From Bathymodiolus brooksi (Eukaryota; Mollusca; Bivalvia; Mytilida; Modiolidae), in the NCBI GenBank assembly GCA_963680875.1, contig OY804586.1, forward strand, positions 50,936,203-51,000,202: DNA of 64,000 nt, in the 5' to 3' direction. The translations under genes and the position numbers were made by a program. Under the pieces are notes generated by a model that saw only the letters and a program-made list of their open reading frames with translations, did not search any database and had not been told where the DNA came from. Below are positions 13,105 to 26,180 of this stretch, in pieces. Position 1 is the first letter of the stretch, and every line of letters begins with the position of its first letter.

Positions 13105-14431
13105 CCTGAAAAAACTGAGGTTAACACACGTGTTATGAGGAAAGCACTCTCCACTAAAAAAACTGAGGTTAACACACGTGTTATGAGGAAAGCACTCTCC
13201 ACTAAAAAAACTGAGGTTAACACACGTGTTATGAGGAAAGCACTCTCCACTAAAAAAACTGAGGCTAACACACGTGTTATGAGGAAAGCACTCTCCACTA
13301 AAAAAACTGAGGTTAACACACGTGTTATGAGGAAAGCACTCTCCACTAAAAAAACTGAGGTTAACACACGTGTTATGAGGAAAGCACTCTCCACTAAAAA
13401 AACTGAGGTTAACACACGTGTTATGAGGAAAGCACTCTCCACTAAAAAAACTGAGGCTAACAGACGTGTTATGAGGAAAGCACTCTCCACTAAAAAAACT
13501 GAGGTTAACACACGTGTTATGAGGAAAGCACTCTCCACTAAAAAAACTGAGGTTAACACACGTGTTATGAGGAAAGCACTCTCCACTAAAAAAACTGAGG
13601 TTAACACACGTGTTATGAGGAAAGCACTCTCCACTTAAAAAACTGAGGTTAACACACGTGTTATGAGGAAAGCACTCTCCACTAAAAAAACTGAGGCTAA
13701 CAGACGTATTATGAGGAAAGCACTCTCCACTAAAAAAACTGAGGTTAACACACGTGTTATGAGGAAAGCACTCTCCACTAAAAAAAATGAGGTTAACACA
13801 CGTGTTATGAGGAAAGCACTCTCCACTAAAAAAACTGAGGCTAACACACGTGTTATGAGGAAAGCACTCTAGCCTAAAACAACTGAGGTTAACACACGTG
13901 TTATGAGGAAAGCACTCTAGCCTAAAACAACTGAGGTTAACACACGTGTTATGAGGAAAGCACTCTCCACTAAAAAAACTGAGGTTAACACACGTGTTAT
14001 GAGGAAAGCACTCTCCACTAAAAAAAATGAGGTTAACACACGTGTTATGAGGAAAGCACTCTCCACTAAAAAAACTGAGGCTAACACACGTGTTATGAGG
14101 AAAGCACTCTCCACTAAAAAAAACTGAGGTTAACACACGTGTTATGAGGAAAGCACTCTCCACTAAAAAAACTGAGGTTAACACACGTGTTATGAGGAAA
14201 GCACTCTCCACTAAAAAAACTGAGGTTAACACACGTGTTATGAGGAAAGCACTCTCCACTAAAAAAACTGAGGCTAACACACGTGTTATGAGGAAAGCAC
14301 TCTAGCCTAAAAAAACTGAGGTTAACACACGTGTTATGAGGAAAGCACTCTCCACTAAAAAAACTGAGGTTAACACACGTGTTATGAGGAAAGCACTCTC
14401 CACTAAAAAAACTGAGGTTAACACACGTGTT

Positions 14432-14689
14432 ATGAGGAAAGCACTCTCCACTACAAAAACTGAGGTTAACACACGTGTTATGAGGAAAGCACTCTTCACT
14501 AAAAAAACTGAGGTTAACACACGTGTTATGAGGAAAGCACTCTCCACTAAAAAAACTGAGGTTAACACACGTGTTATGAGGAAAGCACTCTCCACTAAAA
14601 AAACTGAGGCTAACACACGTATTATGAGGAAAGCACTCTCCACTAAAAAAACTGAGGTTAACACACGTGTTATGAGGAAAGCACTCTAG
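14432..14689 (+). repeat. 258-bp cassette, copy 2 of 4
   Basis: It has the same ordered variants as the copy at 12,847 and lies inside the first 1,179-bp unit. Its CTAG monomer has an A6 tract where its partner in the next unit has A7. Confidence 0.8.
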
Positions 14690-14828
14690 CCTAAAAAACT
14701 GAGGTTAACACACGTGTTATGAGGAAAGCACTCTCCACTAAAAAAACTGAGGTTAACACACGTGTTATGAGGAAAGCACTCTCCACTAAAAAAACTGAGG
14801 TTAACACACGTGTTATGAGGAAAGCACT

Positions 14829-14876
14829 CTCCACTAAAAAAACTGAGGAAAGCACTCTCCACTAAAAAAACTGAGG
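14829..14876 (+). repeat. Truncated 28-bp monomer (20-bp deletion between GAGG repeats)
   Basis: At 14,845 GAGG runs directly into AAAGCACTC, removing 20 bp with the GTTAAC and CACGTG motifs. The consensus has GAGG at both ends of the lost segment, so a 4-bp direct repeat mediates the deletion. The same deletion recurs at 16,025. Confidence 0.85.
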
Positions 14877-15610
14877 TTAACACACGTGTTATGAGGAAAG
14901 CACTCTCCACTAAAAAAACTGAGGTTAACACACGTGTTATGAGGAAAGCACTCTCCACTAAAAAAACTGAGGTTAACACACGTGTTATGAGGAAAGCACT
15001 CTCCACTAAAAAAACTGAGGCTAACACACGTGTTATGAGGAAAGCACTCTCCACTAAAAAAACTGAGGTTAACACACGTGTTATGAGGAAAGCACTCTCC
15101 ACTAAAAAAACTGAGGTTAACACACGTGTTATGAGGAAAGCACTCTCCTCTAAAAAAACTGAGGTTAACACACGTGTTATGAGGAAAGCACTCTCCACTT
15201 AAAAAACTGAGGTTAACACACGTGTTATGAGGAAAGCACTCTCCACTAAAAAAACTGAGGCTAACAGACGTATTATGAGGAAAGCACTCTCCACTAAAAA
15301 AACTGAGGTTAACACACGTGTTATGAGGAAAGCACTCTAGCCTAAAAAAACTGAGGTTAACACACGTGTTATGAGGAAAGCACTCTCCACTAAAAAAACT
15401 GAGGTTAACACACGTGTTATGAGGAAAGCACTCTCCACTAAAAAAACTGAGGCTAATACACGTGTTATGAGGAAAGCACTCTAGCCTAAAAAAACTGAGG
15501 TTAACACACGTGTTATGAGGAAAGCACTCTCCACTAAAAAAACTGAGGTTAACACACGTGTTATGAGGAAAGCACTCTCCACTAAAAAAACTGAGGTTAA
15601 CACACGTGTT

Positions 15611-15868
15611 ATGAGGAAAGCACTCTCCACTACAAAAACTGAGGTTAACACACGTGTTATGAGGAAAGCACTCTTCACTAAAAAAACTGAGGTTAACACA
15701 CGTGTTATGAGGAAAGCACTCTCCACTAAAAAAACTGAGGTTAACACACGTGTTATGAGGAAAGCACTCTCCACTAAAAAAACTGAGGCTAACACACGTA
15801 TTATGAGGAAAGCACTCTCCACTAAAAAAACTGAGGTTAACACACGTGTTATGAGGAAAGCACTCTAG
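15611..15868 (+). repeat. 258-bp cassette, copy 3 of 4
   Basis: It has the same ordered variants and lies exactly 1,179 bp after copy 2, as part of the larger tandem duplication. Confidence 0.8.
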
Positions 15869-16008
15869 CCTAAAAAAACTGAGGTTAACACACGTGTTAT
15901 GAGGAAAGCACTCTCCACTAAAAAAACTGAGGTTAACACACGTGTTATGAGGAAAGCACTCTCCACTAAAAAAACTGAGGTTAACACACGTGTTATGAGG
16001 AAAGCACT

Positions 16009-16056
16009 CTCCACTAAAAAAACTGAGGAAAGCACTCTCCACTAAAAAAACTGAGG
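16009..16056 (+). repeat. Second copy of the truncated 28-bp monomer
   Basis: It has the identical GAGG-GAGG deletion (join at 16,025-16,028), 1,180 bp after the first. It was copied with the 1,179-bp unit rather than arising independently. Confidence 0.85.
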
Positions 16057-17040
16057 TTAACACACGTGTTATGAGGAAAGCACTCTCCACTAAAAAAACT
16101 GAGGTTAACACACGTGTTATGAGGAAAGCACTCTCCACTAAAAAAACTGAGGTTAACACACGTGTTATGAGGAAAGCACTCTCCACTAAAAAAACTGAGG
16201 CTAACACACGTGTTATGAGGAAAGCACTCTCCACTAAAAAAACTGAGGTTAACACACGTGTTATGAGGAAAGCACTCTCCACTAAAAAAACTGAGGTTAA
16301 CACACGTGTTATGAGGAAAGCACTCTCCACTAAAAAAACTGAGGTTAACACACGTGTTATGAGGAAAGCACTCTCCACTTAAAAAACTGAGGTTAACACA
16401 CGTGTTATGAGGAAAGCACTCTCCACTAAAAAAACTGAGGCTAACAGACGTATTATGAGGAAAGCACTCTCCACTAAAAAAACTGAGGTTAACACACGTG
16501 TTATGAGGAAAGCACTCTAGCCTAAAAAAACTGAGGTTAACACACGTGTTATGAGGAAAGCACTCTCCACTAAAAAAACTGAGGTTAACACACGTGTTAT
16601 GAGGAAAGCACTCTCCACTAAAAAAACTGAGGTTAACACACGTGTTATGAGGAAAGCACTCTCCACTAAAAAAACTGAGGCTAACACACGTGTTATGAGG
16701 AAAGCACTCTCCACTAAAAAAACTGAGGTTAACACACGTGTTATGAGGAAAGCACTCTCCACTAAAAAAACTGAGGTTAACACACGTGTTATGAGGAAAG
16801 CACTCTCCACTAAAAAAACTGAGGTTAACACACGTGTTATGAGGAAAACACTCTCCACTAAAAAAACTGAGGCTAACACATGTGTTATGAGGATAGCACT
16901 CTAGCCTAAAAAAACTGAGGTTAACACACGTGTTATGAGGAAAGCACTCTCCACTAAAAAAACTGAGGTTAACACACGTGTTATGAGGAAAGCACTCTCC
17001 ACTAAAAAAACTGAGGTTAACACACGTGTTATGAGGAAAG

Positions 17041-17520
17041 CACTCTCCACTAAAAAAACTGAGGCTAACACACGTGTTATGAGGAAAGCACTCTCCACTA
17101 AAAAAACTGAGGTTAACACACGTGTTATGAGGAAAGCACTCCCCACTAAAAAAACTGAGGTTAACACACGTGTTATGAGGAAAGCACTCTCCACTAAAAA
17201 AACTGAGGTTAACACACGTGTTATGAGGAAAGCACTCTCCACTAAAAAAACTGAGGTTAACACACGTGTTATGAGGAAAGCACTCTCCACTAAAAAAACT
17301 GAGGCTAACACACGTGTTATGAGGAAAGCACTCTCCACTAAAAAAACTGAGGTTAACACACGTGTTATGAGGAAAGCACTCCCCACTAAAAAAACTGAGG
17401 TTAACACACGTGTTATGAGGAAAGCACTCTCCACTAAAAAAACTGAGGTTAACACACGTGTTATGAGGAAAGCACTCTCCACTAATAAAACGGAGGTTAA
17501 CACACGTGTTATGAGGAAAG
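17041..17520 (+). repeat. 240-bp (5-monomer) local tandem repeat
   Basis: A GAGGCTAACA monomer at 17,062 and a CTCCCCAC monomer at 17,141 recur at 17,302 and 17,381, an offset of exactly 240. The intervening monomers are canonical. Confidence 0.8.
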
Positions 17521-18038
17521 CACTCTCCACTAAAAAAAACTGAGGTTAACACACGTGTTATGAGGAAAGCACTCTCCACTAAAAAAACTGAGGTTAACAC
17601 ACGTGTTATGAGGAAAGCACTCTCCACTAAAAAAACTGAGGTTAACACACGTGTTATGAGGAAAGCACTCTCCACTAAAAAAACTGAGGTTAACACACGT
17701 GTTATGAGGAAAGCACTCTCCACTAAAAAAACTGAGGTTAACACACGTGTTATGAGGAAAGCACTCTCCACTAAAAAAACTGAGGTTAACACACGTGTTA
17801 TGAGGAAAGCACTCTCCACTAAAAAAACTGAGGTTAACACACGTGTTATGAGGAAAGCACTCTCCACTAAAAAAACTGAGGTTAACACACGTGTTATGAG
17901 GAAAGCACTCTCCACTAAAAAAACTGAGGTTAACACACGTGTTATGAGGAAAGCACTCCCCACTAAAAATACTGAGGTTAACACACGTGTTATGAGGAAA
18001 GCACTCTCCACTAAAAAACTGAGGTTAACACACGTGTT

Positions 18039-18296
18039 ATGAGGAAAGCACTCTCCACTACAAAAACTGAGGTTAACACACGTGTTATGAGGAAAGCACT
18101 CTTCATTAAAAAAACTGAGGTTAACACACGTGTTATGAGGAAAGCACTCTCCACTAAAAAAACTGAGGTTAACACACGTGTTATGAGGAAAGCACTCTCC
18201 ACTAAAAAAACTGAGGCTAACACACGTATTATGAGGAAAGCACTCTCCACTAAAAAAACTGAGGTTAACACACGTGTTATGAGGAAAGCACTCTAG
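18039..18296 (+). repeat. 258-bp cassette, copy 4 of 4
   Basis: It has the same ordered variants with one private change (CTCTTCATT near 18,101). A partial, altered version follows from about 18,806. Confidence 0.75.
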
Positions 18297-19107
18297 CCTA
18301 AAAAAACTGAGGTTAACACACGTGTTATGAGGAAAGCACTCTCCACTAAAAAAACTGAGGTTAACACACGTGTTATGAGGAAAGCACTCTCCACTAAAAA
18401 AACTGAGGTTAACACACGTGTTATGAGGAAAGCACTCTCCACTAAAAAAACTGAGGTTAACACACGTGTTATGAGCAAATCACTCCCCACTAAAAAAACT
18501 GAGGTTAACACACGTGTTATGAGGAAAGCACTCTCCACTAAAAAAACTGAGGTTAACACACGTGTTATGAGGAAAGCACTCCCCACTAAAAAAACTGAGG
18601 TTAACACACGTGTTATGAGGAAAGCACTCTCCACTAAAAAAACTGAGGTTAACACACGTGTTATGAGGAAAGCACTCTCCACTAAAAAAACTGAGGTTAA
18701 CACACGTGTTATGAGGAAAGCACTCTCCACTAAGAAAACTGAGGTTAACACACGTGTTATGAGGAAAGCACTCTCCACTAAAAAACTGATGTTAACACAC
18801 GTGTTATGAGGAAAGCACTATCCACTACAAAAACTGAGGTTAACACACGTGTTATGAGGAAAGCACTCTTCACTAAAAAAACTGAGGTTAACACACGTGT
18901 TATGAGGAAAGCACTCTCCACTAAAAAAACTGAGGTTAACACACGTGTTATGAGGAAAGCACTCTCCACTTAAAAAATTGAGGTTAACACACGTTTTATG
19001 AGGAAAGCACTCTCCACTAAAAAAACTGAGGCTAACACACGTATTATGAGGAAAGCACTCTCCACTAAAAAAACTGAGGTTAACACACGTGTTATGAGGA
19101 AAGCACT

Positions 19108-20115
19108 CTAGCCTAAAAAAACTGAGGTTAACACACGTGTTATGAAGAAAGCACTCTCCACTAAAAAAACTGAGGTTAACACACGTGTTATGAGGAAAGC
19201 ACTCTCCACTAAAAAAACTGAGGTTAACACACGTGTTATGAGGAAAGCACTCTCCACTAAAAAAACTGAGGTTAACACACGTGTTATGAGCAAATCACTC
19301 CCCACTAAAAAAACTGAGGTTAACACACGTGTTATGAGGAAAGCACTCCCCACTAAAAAAACTGAGGTTAACACACGTGTTATGAGGAAAGCACTCTCCA
19401 CTAAAAAAACTGAGGTTAACACACGTGTTATGAGGAAAGCACTCTCCACTAAAAAAACTGAGGTTAACACACGTGTTATGAGGAAAGCACTCTCCACTAA
19501 AAAAACTGAGGTTAACACACGTGTTATGAGGAAAGCACTCTCCACTAAAAAAACTGAGGTTAACACACGTGTTATGAGGAAAGCACTCTCCACTAAAAAA
19601 ACTGAGGTTAACACACGTGTTATGAGGAAAGCACTCTCCACTAAAAAAACTGAGGTTAACACACGTGTTATGAGGAAAGCACTCTCCACTAAAAAAAATG
19701 AGGTTAACACACGTGTTATGAGGAAAGCACTCTCCACTAAAAAAACTGAGGTTAACACACGTGTTATGAGCAAATCACTCCCCACTAAAAAAACTGAGGT
19801 TAATACACGTGTTATGAGGAAAGCACTCTCCACTAAAAAAACTGAGGTTAACACACGTGATATGAGGAAAGCACTCCCCACTAAAAATACTGAGGTTAAC
19901 ACACGTGTTATGAGGAAAGCACTCTCCACTAAAAAAACTGAGGTTAACACACGTGTTATGAGGAAAGCACTCTCCACTACAAAAACTGAGGTTAACACAC
20001 GTGTTATGAGGAAAGCACTCTCCTCTAAAAAAACTGAGGCTAACACACGTGTTATGAGGAAAGCACTCTCCACTAAAAAAACTGAGGTTAACACACGTGT
20101 TATGAGGAAAGCACT
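19108..20115 (+). repeat. 1,008-bp higher-order repeat (21 monomers), copy 1
   Basis: The unit is bounded by CTAG monomers. It contains ATGAGCAAATCACTCCCC monomers near 19,288 and 19,768, a CACGTGATATG monomer near 19,855, and a closing CTACAAAAAC, CTCCTCTAA, GAGGCT series near 19,976-20,040. Confidence 0.75.
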
Positions 20116-21075
20116 CTAGCCTAAAAAAACTGAGGTTAACAGACGTGTTATGAGGAAAGCACTCTCCACTAAAAAAACTGAGGTTAACACACGTGTTATG
20201 AGGAAAGCACTCTCCACTAAAAAACCTGAGGTTAACACACGTGTTATGAGGAAAGCACTCTCCACTAAAAAAACTGAGGTTAACACACGTGTTATGAGCA
20301 AATCACTCCCCACTAAAAAAACTGAGGTTAACACACGTGTTATGAGGAAAGCACTCTCCACTAAAAAAACTGAGGTTAACACACGTGTTATGAGGAAAGC
20401 ACTCCCCACTAAAAAAACTGAGGTTAACACACGTGTTATGAGGAAAGCACTCTCCACTAAAAAAACGGAGGTTAACACACGTGTTATGAGGAAAGCACTC
20501 TCCACTAAAAAAACTGAGGTTAACACACGTGTTATGAGGAAAGCACTCTCCACTAAGAAAACTGAGGTTAACACACGTGTTATGAGGAAAGCACTCTCCA
20601 CTAAAAAAACTGAGGTTAACACACGTGTTATGAGGAAAGCACTCTCCACTAAAAAAACTGAGGTTAACACACGTGTTATGAGGAAAGCACTCTCCACTAA
20701 AAAAACTGAGGTTAACACACGTGTTATGAGGAAAGCACTCTCCACTAAAAAAACTGAGGTTAACACACGTGTTATGAGGAAAGCACTCTCCACTAAAAAA
20801 ACTGAGGTTAACACACGTGTTATGAGGAAAGCACTCTCCACTAAAAAAACTGAGGTTAACACACGTGTTATGAGGAAAGCACTCTCCACTAAAAAAACTG
20901 AGGTTAACACACGTGTTATGAGGAAAGCACTCTCCACTACAAAAACTGAGGTTAACACACGTGTTATGAGGAAAGCACTCTCCTCTAAAAAAACTGAGGC
21001 TAACACACGTGTTATGAGGAAAGCACTCTCCACTAAAAAAACTGAGGTTAACACACGTGTTATGAGGAAAGCACT
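20116..21075 (+). repeat. 960-bp related higher-order repeat (20 monomers), copy 2
   Basis: The CTAG boundaries are 960 bp apart. It opens with AACAGACG and an ATGAGCAAATC monomer near 20,296. It closes with the same CTACAAAAAC, CTCCTCTAA, GAGGCT series near 20,936-21,000. It has only one ATGAGCAAATC monomer, so the interior differs from copy 1. Confidence 0.7.
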
Positions 21076-21170
21076 CTAGCCTAAAAAAACTGAGGTTAAC
21101 AGACGTGTTATGAGGAAAGCACTCTCCACTAAAAAAACTGAGGTTAACACACGTGTTATGAGGAAAGCAC

Positions 21171-21177
21171 TCTTAAA
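21171..21177 (+). other. 8-bp deletion junction between domains B and C
   Basis: The monomer reads GCACTCTTAAACTG instead of the usual 22-bp stretch, a loss of 8 bp through the CCAC block and part of the A-tract. To the left are CTAG and GAGGCT monomers. To the right the CCGCTA and TAACAAAAC markers of domain C begin at once. I saw no other copy of this junction. Confidence 0.8.
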
Positions 21178-24100
21178 CTGAGGTTAACACACGTGTTATG
21201 AGGAAAGCACTCTCCGCTAAAAAAACTGAGGTTAACACACGTGTTATGAGGAAAGCACTCTCCACTAAAAAAACTGAGGTTAACACATGTGTTATGAGGA
21301 AAGCACTCTCCACTAACAAAACTGAGGTTAACACACGTGTTATGAGGAAAGCACTCTCCACTAAAAAAACTGAGGTTAACACACGTGTTATGAGGAAAGC
21401 ACTCTCCACTAACAAAACTGAGGTTAACACACGTGTTATGAGGAAAGCACTCTCCACTAAAAAAACTGAGGTTAACACACGTGTTATGAGGAAAGCACTC
21501 TCCACTAAAAAAACTGAGGTTAACACACGTGTTATGAGGAAAGCACTCTCCACTAAAATAACTGAGGTTAACACACGTGTTATGAGGAAAGCACTCTCCA
21601 CTAAAAAAACTGAGGTTAACACACGTGTTATGAGGAAAGCACTCTCCACTAAAAAAACTGAGGTTAACACACGTGTTATGAGGAAAGCACTATCCACTAA
21701 AAAAACTGAGGTTAACACACGTGTTATGAGGAAAGCACTCTCCACTAAAAAAACTGAGGTTAACACACGTGTTATGAGGAAAGCACTCTCCACTAAAAAA
21801 AACTGAGGTTAACACACGTGTTATGAGGAAAGCACTATCCACTAACAAAACTGAGGTTAACACACGTGTTATGAGGAAAGCACTCTCCACTAAAAAAACT
21901 GAGGTTAACACACGTGTTATGAGGAAAGTACTCTCCACTAAAAAAACTGAGGTTAACACACGTGTTATGAGGAAAGCACTCTCCACTAAAAAAACTGAGG
22001 TTAACACACGTGTTATGAGGAAAGCACTCTCCACTAAGAAAACTGATGTTAACACACGTGTTATGAGGAAAGCACTCTCCACTAAGAAAACTGAGGTTAA
22101 CACACGTGTTATGAGGAAAGCACTCTCCACTAAAAAAACTGAGGTTAACACACGTGTTATGAGGAAAGCACTCTCCACTAAAAAAACTGAGGTTAACACA
22201 CGTGTTATGAGGAAAGCACTCTCCACTAAAAAAACTGAGGTTAACACACGTGTTATGAGGAAAGCACTCTCCACTAAAAAAACTGAGGTTAACACACGTT
22301 TTATGAGGAAAGCACTCTCCACTAAAAAAACTGAGGTTAACACACGTGTTATGAGGAAAGCACTCTCCACTAAAAAAACTGAGGTTAACACACGTGTTAT
22401 GAGGAAAGCACTCTCCACTAAAAAAAACTGAGGTTAACACACGTGTTATGAGGAAAGCACTCTCCACTAAAAAAAACTGAGGTTAACACACGTGTTATGA
22501 GGAAAGCACTCTCCGCTAAAAAAACTGAGGTTAACACACGTGTTATGAGGAAAGCACTCTCCACTAAAAAAACTGAGGTTAACACATGTGTTATGAGGAA
22601 AGCACTCTCCACTAACAAAACTGAGGTTAACACACGTGTTATGAGGAAAGCACTCTCCACTAAAAAAACTGAGGTTAACACACGTGTTATGAGGAAAGCA
22701 CTCTCCACTAAAAAAACTGAGGTTAACACACGTGTTATGAGGAAAGCACTCTCCACTAAAAAAACTGAGGTTAACACACGTGTTATGAGGAAAGCACTCT
22801 CCACTAAAAAAACTGAGGTTAACACACGTGTTATGAGGAAAGCACTCTCCACTAAAATAACTGAGGTTAACACACGTGTTATGAGGAAAGCACTCTCCAC
22901 TAAAAAAACTGAGGTTAACACACGTGTTATGAGGAAAGCACTCTCCACTAAAAAAACTGAGGTTAACACACGTGTTATGAGGAAAGCACTATCCACTAAA
23001 AAAACTGAGGTTAACACACGTGTTATGAGGAAAGCACTCTCCACTAAAAAAACTGAGGTTAACACACGTGTTATGAGGAAAGCACTCTCCACTAAAAAAA
23101 CTGAGGTTAACACACGTGTTATGAGGAAAGCACTATCCACTAACAAAACTGAGGTTAACACACGTGTTATGAGGAAAGCACTCTCCACTAAAAAAACTGA
23201 GGTTAACACACGTGTTATGAGGAAAGCACTCTCCACTAAAAAAACTGAGGTTAACACACGTGTTATGAGGAAAGCACTCTCCACTAAAAAAACTGAGGTT
23301 AACACACGTGTTATGAGGAAAGCACTCTCCACTAAGAAAACTGAGGTTAACACACGTGTTATGAGGAAAGCACTCTCCACTAAGAAAACTGAGGTTAACA
23401 CACGTGTTATGAGGAAAGCACTCTCCACTAAAAAAACTGAGGTTAACACACGTGTTATGAGGAAAGCACTCTCCACTAAAAAAACTGAGGTTAACACACG
23501 TGTTATGAGGAAAGCACTCTCCACTAAAAAAACTGAGGTTAACACACGTGTTATGGGGAAAGCACTCTCCACTAAAAAAACTGAGGTTAACACATGTGTT
23601 ATGAGGAAAGCTCTCTCCACTAAAAAAACTGAGGTTAACACACGTGTTATGAGGAAAGCACTCTCCACTAAACAAACTGAGGTTAACACACATGTTATGA
23701 GGAAAGCACTCTCCACTAAAAAAAACTGAGGTTAACCCACGTGTTATGAGGAAAGTACTCTCCACTAAAAAAGCTGAGGTTAACACACGTGTTATGAGGA
23801 AAGCACTCTCCACTAAAAAAACTGAGGTTAACACACGTGTTATGAGGAAAGCACTCTCCACTAAAAAAACTGAGGTTAACACACGTGTTATGAGGAAAGC
23901 ACTCTCCACTAAAACAACTGAGGTTAACACACGTGTTATGAGGAAAGCACTCTCCACTAAAAAAACTGAGGTTAACAAACGTATTATGAAGAAAGCACTC
24001 TCCACTAAAAAAGCTGAGGTTAACACACGTGTTATGAGGAAAGCACTCTCCACTAAAAAAACTGAGGTTAACACACGTGTTATGAGGAAAGCACTCTCCA

Positions 24101-26180
24101 CTAAAAAAAACTGAGGTTAACACACGTGTTATGAGGAAAGCACTCTCCACTAAAAAAACTGAGGTTAACACACGTGTTATGAGGAAAGCACCCTCCACTA
24201 AAAAAACTGAGGTTAACACACGTGTTATGAGGAAAGCACTCTCCACTAAAAAAACTGACGTTAACACACGTGTTATGAGGAAAGCACTCTCCACTAAAAA
24301 AAACTGAGGTTAACACACGTGTTATGAGGAAAGCACTCTCCGCTAAAAAAACTGAGGTTAACACACGTGTTATGAGGAAAGCACTCTCCACTAAAAAAAC
24401 TGAGGTTAACACATGTGTTATGAGGAAAGCACTCTCCACTAACAAAACTGAGGTTAACACACGTGTTATGAGGAAAGCACCCTCCACTAAAAAAACTGAG
24501 GTTAACACACGTGTTATGAGGAAAGCACTCTCCACTAAAAAAACTGAGGTTAACACACGTGTTATGAGGAAAGCACTCTCCACTAAAAAAACTGAGGTTA
24601 ACACACGTGTTATGAGGAAAGCACTCTCCACTAAAAAAACTGAGGTTAACACACGTGTTATGAGGAAAGCACTCTCCACTAAAATAACTGAGGTTAACAC
24701 ACGTGTTATGAGGAAAGCACTCTCCACTAAAAAAACTGAGGTTAACACACGTGTTATGAGGAAAGCACTCTCCACTAAAAAAACTGAGGTTAACACACGT
24801 GTTATGAGGAAAGCACTATCCACTAAAAAAACTGAGGTTAACACACGTGTTATGAGGAAAGCACTCTCCACTAAAAAAACTGAGGTTAACACACGTGTTA
24901 TGAGGAAAGCACTCTCCACTAAAAAAAACTGAGGTTAACACACGTGTTATGAGGAAAGCACTATCCACTAACAAAACTGATGTTAACACACGTGCTATGA
25001 GGAAAGCACTCTCCACTACAAAAACTGAGGTTAACACACGTGTTATGAGGAAAGTACTCTCCACTAAAAAAACTGAGGTTAACACACGTGTTATGAGGAA
25101 AGCACTCTCCACTAAAAAAACTGAGGTTAACACACGTGTTATGAGGAAAGCACTCTCCACTAAGAAAACTGATGTTAACACACGTGTTATGAGGAAAGCA
25201 CTCTCCACTAAAAAAACTGAGGTTAACACACGTGTTATGAGGAAAGCACTCTCCACTAAAAAAACTGAGGTTAACACACGTGTTATGAGGAAAGCACTCT
25301 CCACTAAAAAAACTGAGGTTAACACACGTGTTATGAGGAAAGCACTCTCCACTAAAAAAACTGAGGTTAACACACGTGTTATGAGGAAAGCACTCTCCAC
25401 TAAAAAAACTGAGGTTAACACACGTGTTATGAGGAAAGCACTCTCCACTAAAAAAACTGAGGTTAACACACGTGTTATGAGGAAAGCACTCTCCACTAAA
25501 AAAAACTGAGGTTAACACACGTGTTATGAGGAAAGCACTCTCCACTAAAAAAAACTGAGGTTAACACACGTGTTATGAGGAAAGCACTCTCCGCTAAAAA
25601 AACTGAGGTTAACACACGTGTTATGAGGAAAGCACTCTCCACTAAAAAAACTGAGGTTAACACATGTGTTATGAGGAAAGCACTCTCCACTAACAAAACT
25701 GAGGTTAACACACGTGTTATGAGGAAAGCACTCTCCACTAAAAAAACTGAGGTTAACACACGTGTTATGAGGAAAGCACTCTCCACTAAAAAAACTGAGG
25801 TTAACACACGTGTTATGAGGAAAGCACTCTCCACTAAAAAAACTGAGGTTAACACACGTGTTATGAGGAAAGCACTCTCCACTAAAATAACTGAGGTTAA
25901 CACACGTGTTATGAGGAAAGCACTCTCCACTAAAAAAACTGAGGTTAACACACGTGTTATGAGGAAAGCACTCTCCACTAAAAAAACTGAGGTTAACACA
26001 CGTGTTATGAGGAAAGCACTATCCACTAAAAAAACTGAGGTTAACACATGTGTTATGAGGAAAGCACTCTCCACTAAAAAAACTGAGGTTAACACACGTG
26101 TTATGAGGAAAGCACTCTCCACTAAAAAAACTGAGGTTAACACACGTGTTATGAGGAAAGCACTATCCACTAACAAAACT
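21178..26180 (+). repeat. Domain C proximal part, about 3.1-kb-spaced blocks
   Basis: Blocks that begin with an A8 and then a CCGCTA monomer start at 21,198, 22,497, 24,324 and 25,575. The first and third are 3,126 bp apart and the second and fourth 3,078 bp, so two half-units repeat with a one-monomer difference. The stretch at about 23,550-24,190 is related to 27,490-28,130 at offset 3,944 (ATGGGG at 23,553 and 27,497). Confidence 0.7.

Larger units (their letters stand above)
14302..15480 (+). repeat. 1,179-bp higher-order repeat, copy 1
   Basis: The unit is delimited by CTAG monomers and holds the 258-bp cassette, a CTAG at 14,686, a truncated 28-bp monomer near 14,845, and a GAGGCTAACAGACG monomer near 15,262. 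Its length is 25 monomers minus 21 bp, made up of the 20-bp deletion and one A6 tract. Confidence 0.85.
15481..16660 (+). repeat. About 1,180-bp higher-order repeat, copy 2
   Basis: It repeats the order of copy 1: CTAG at 15,865 and 16,517, the 28-bp monomer near 16,025, and GAGGCTAACAGACG near 16,441. The expected next CTAG at about 16,661 is missing, so the match ends between 16,517 and 16,660. Confidence 0.8.
9936..21177 (+). repeat. Domain B: subfamily marked by CTAG monomers
   Basis: Sixteen monomers carry CTAGCC (once CTAGCT) where the consensus has CTCCAC. Their CTAG starts lie at 10,271, 11,662, 13,101, 13,869, 13,917, 14,302, 14,686, 15,337, 15,481, 15,865, 16,517, 16,901, 18,293, 19,108, 20,116 and 21,076. 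None was seen outside this interval. GAGGCTAACA monomers are also frequent here, while the 54-bp form is absent. The domain ends at the deletion junction at 21,171. Confidence 0.85.
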
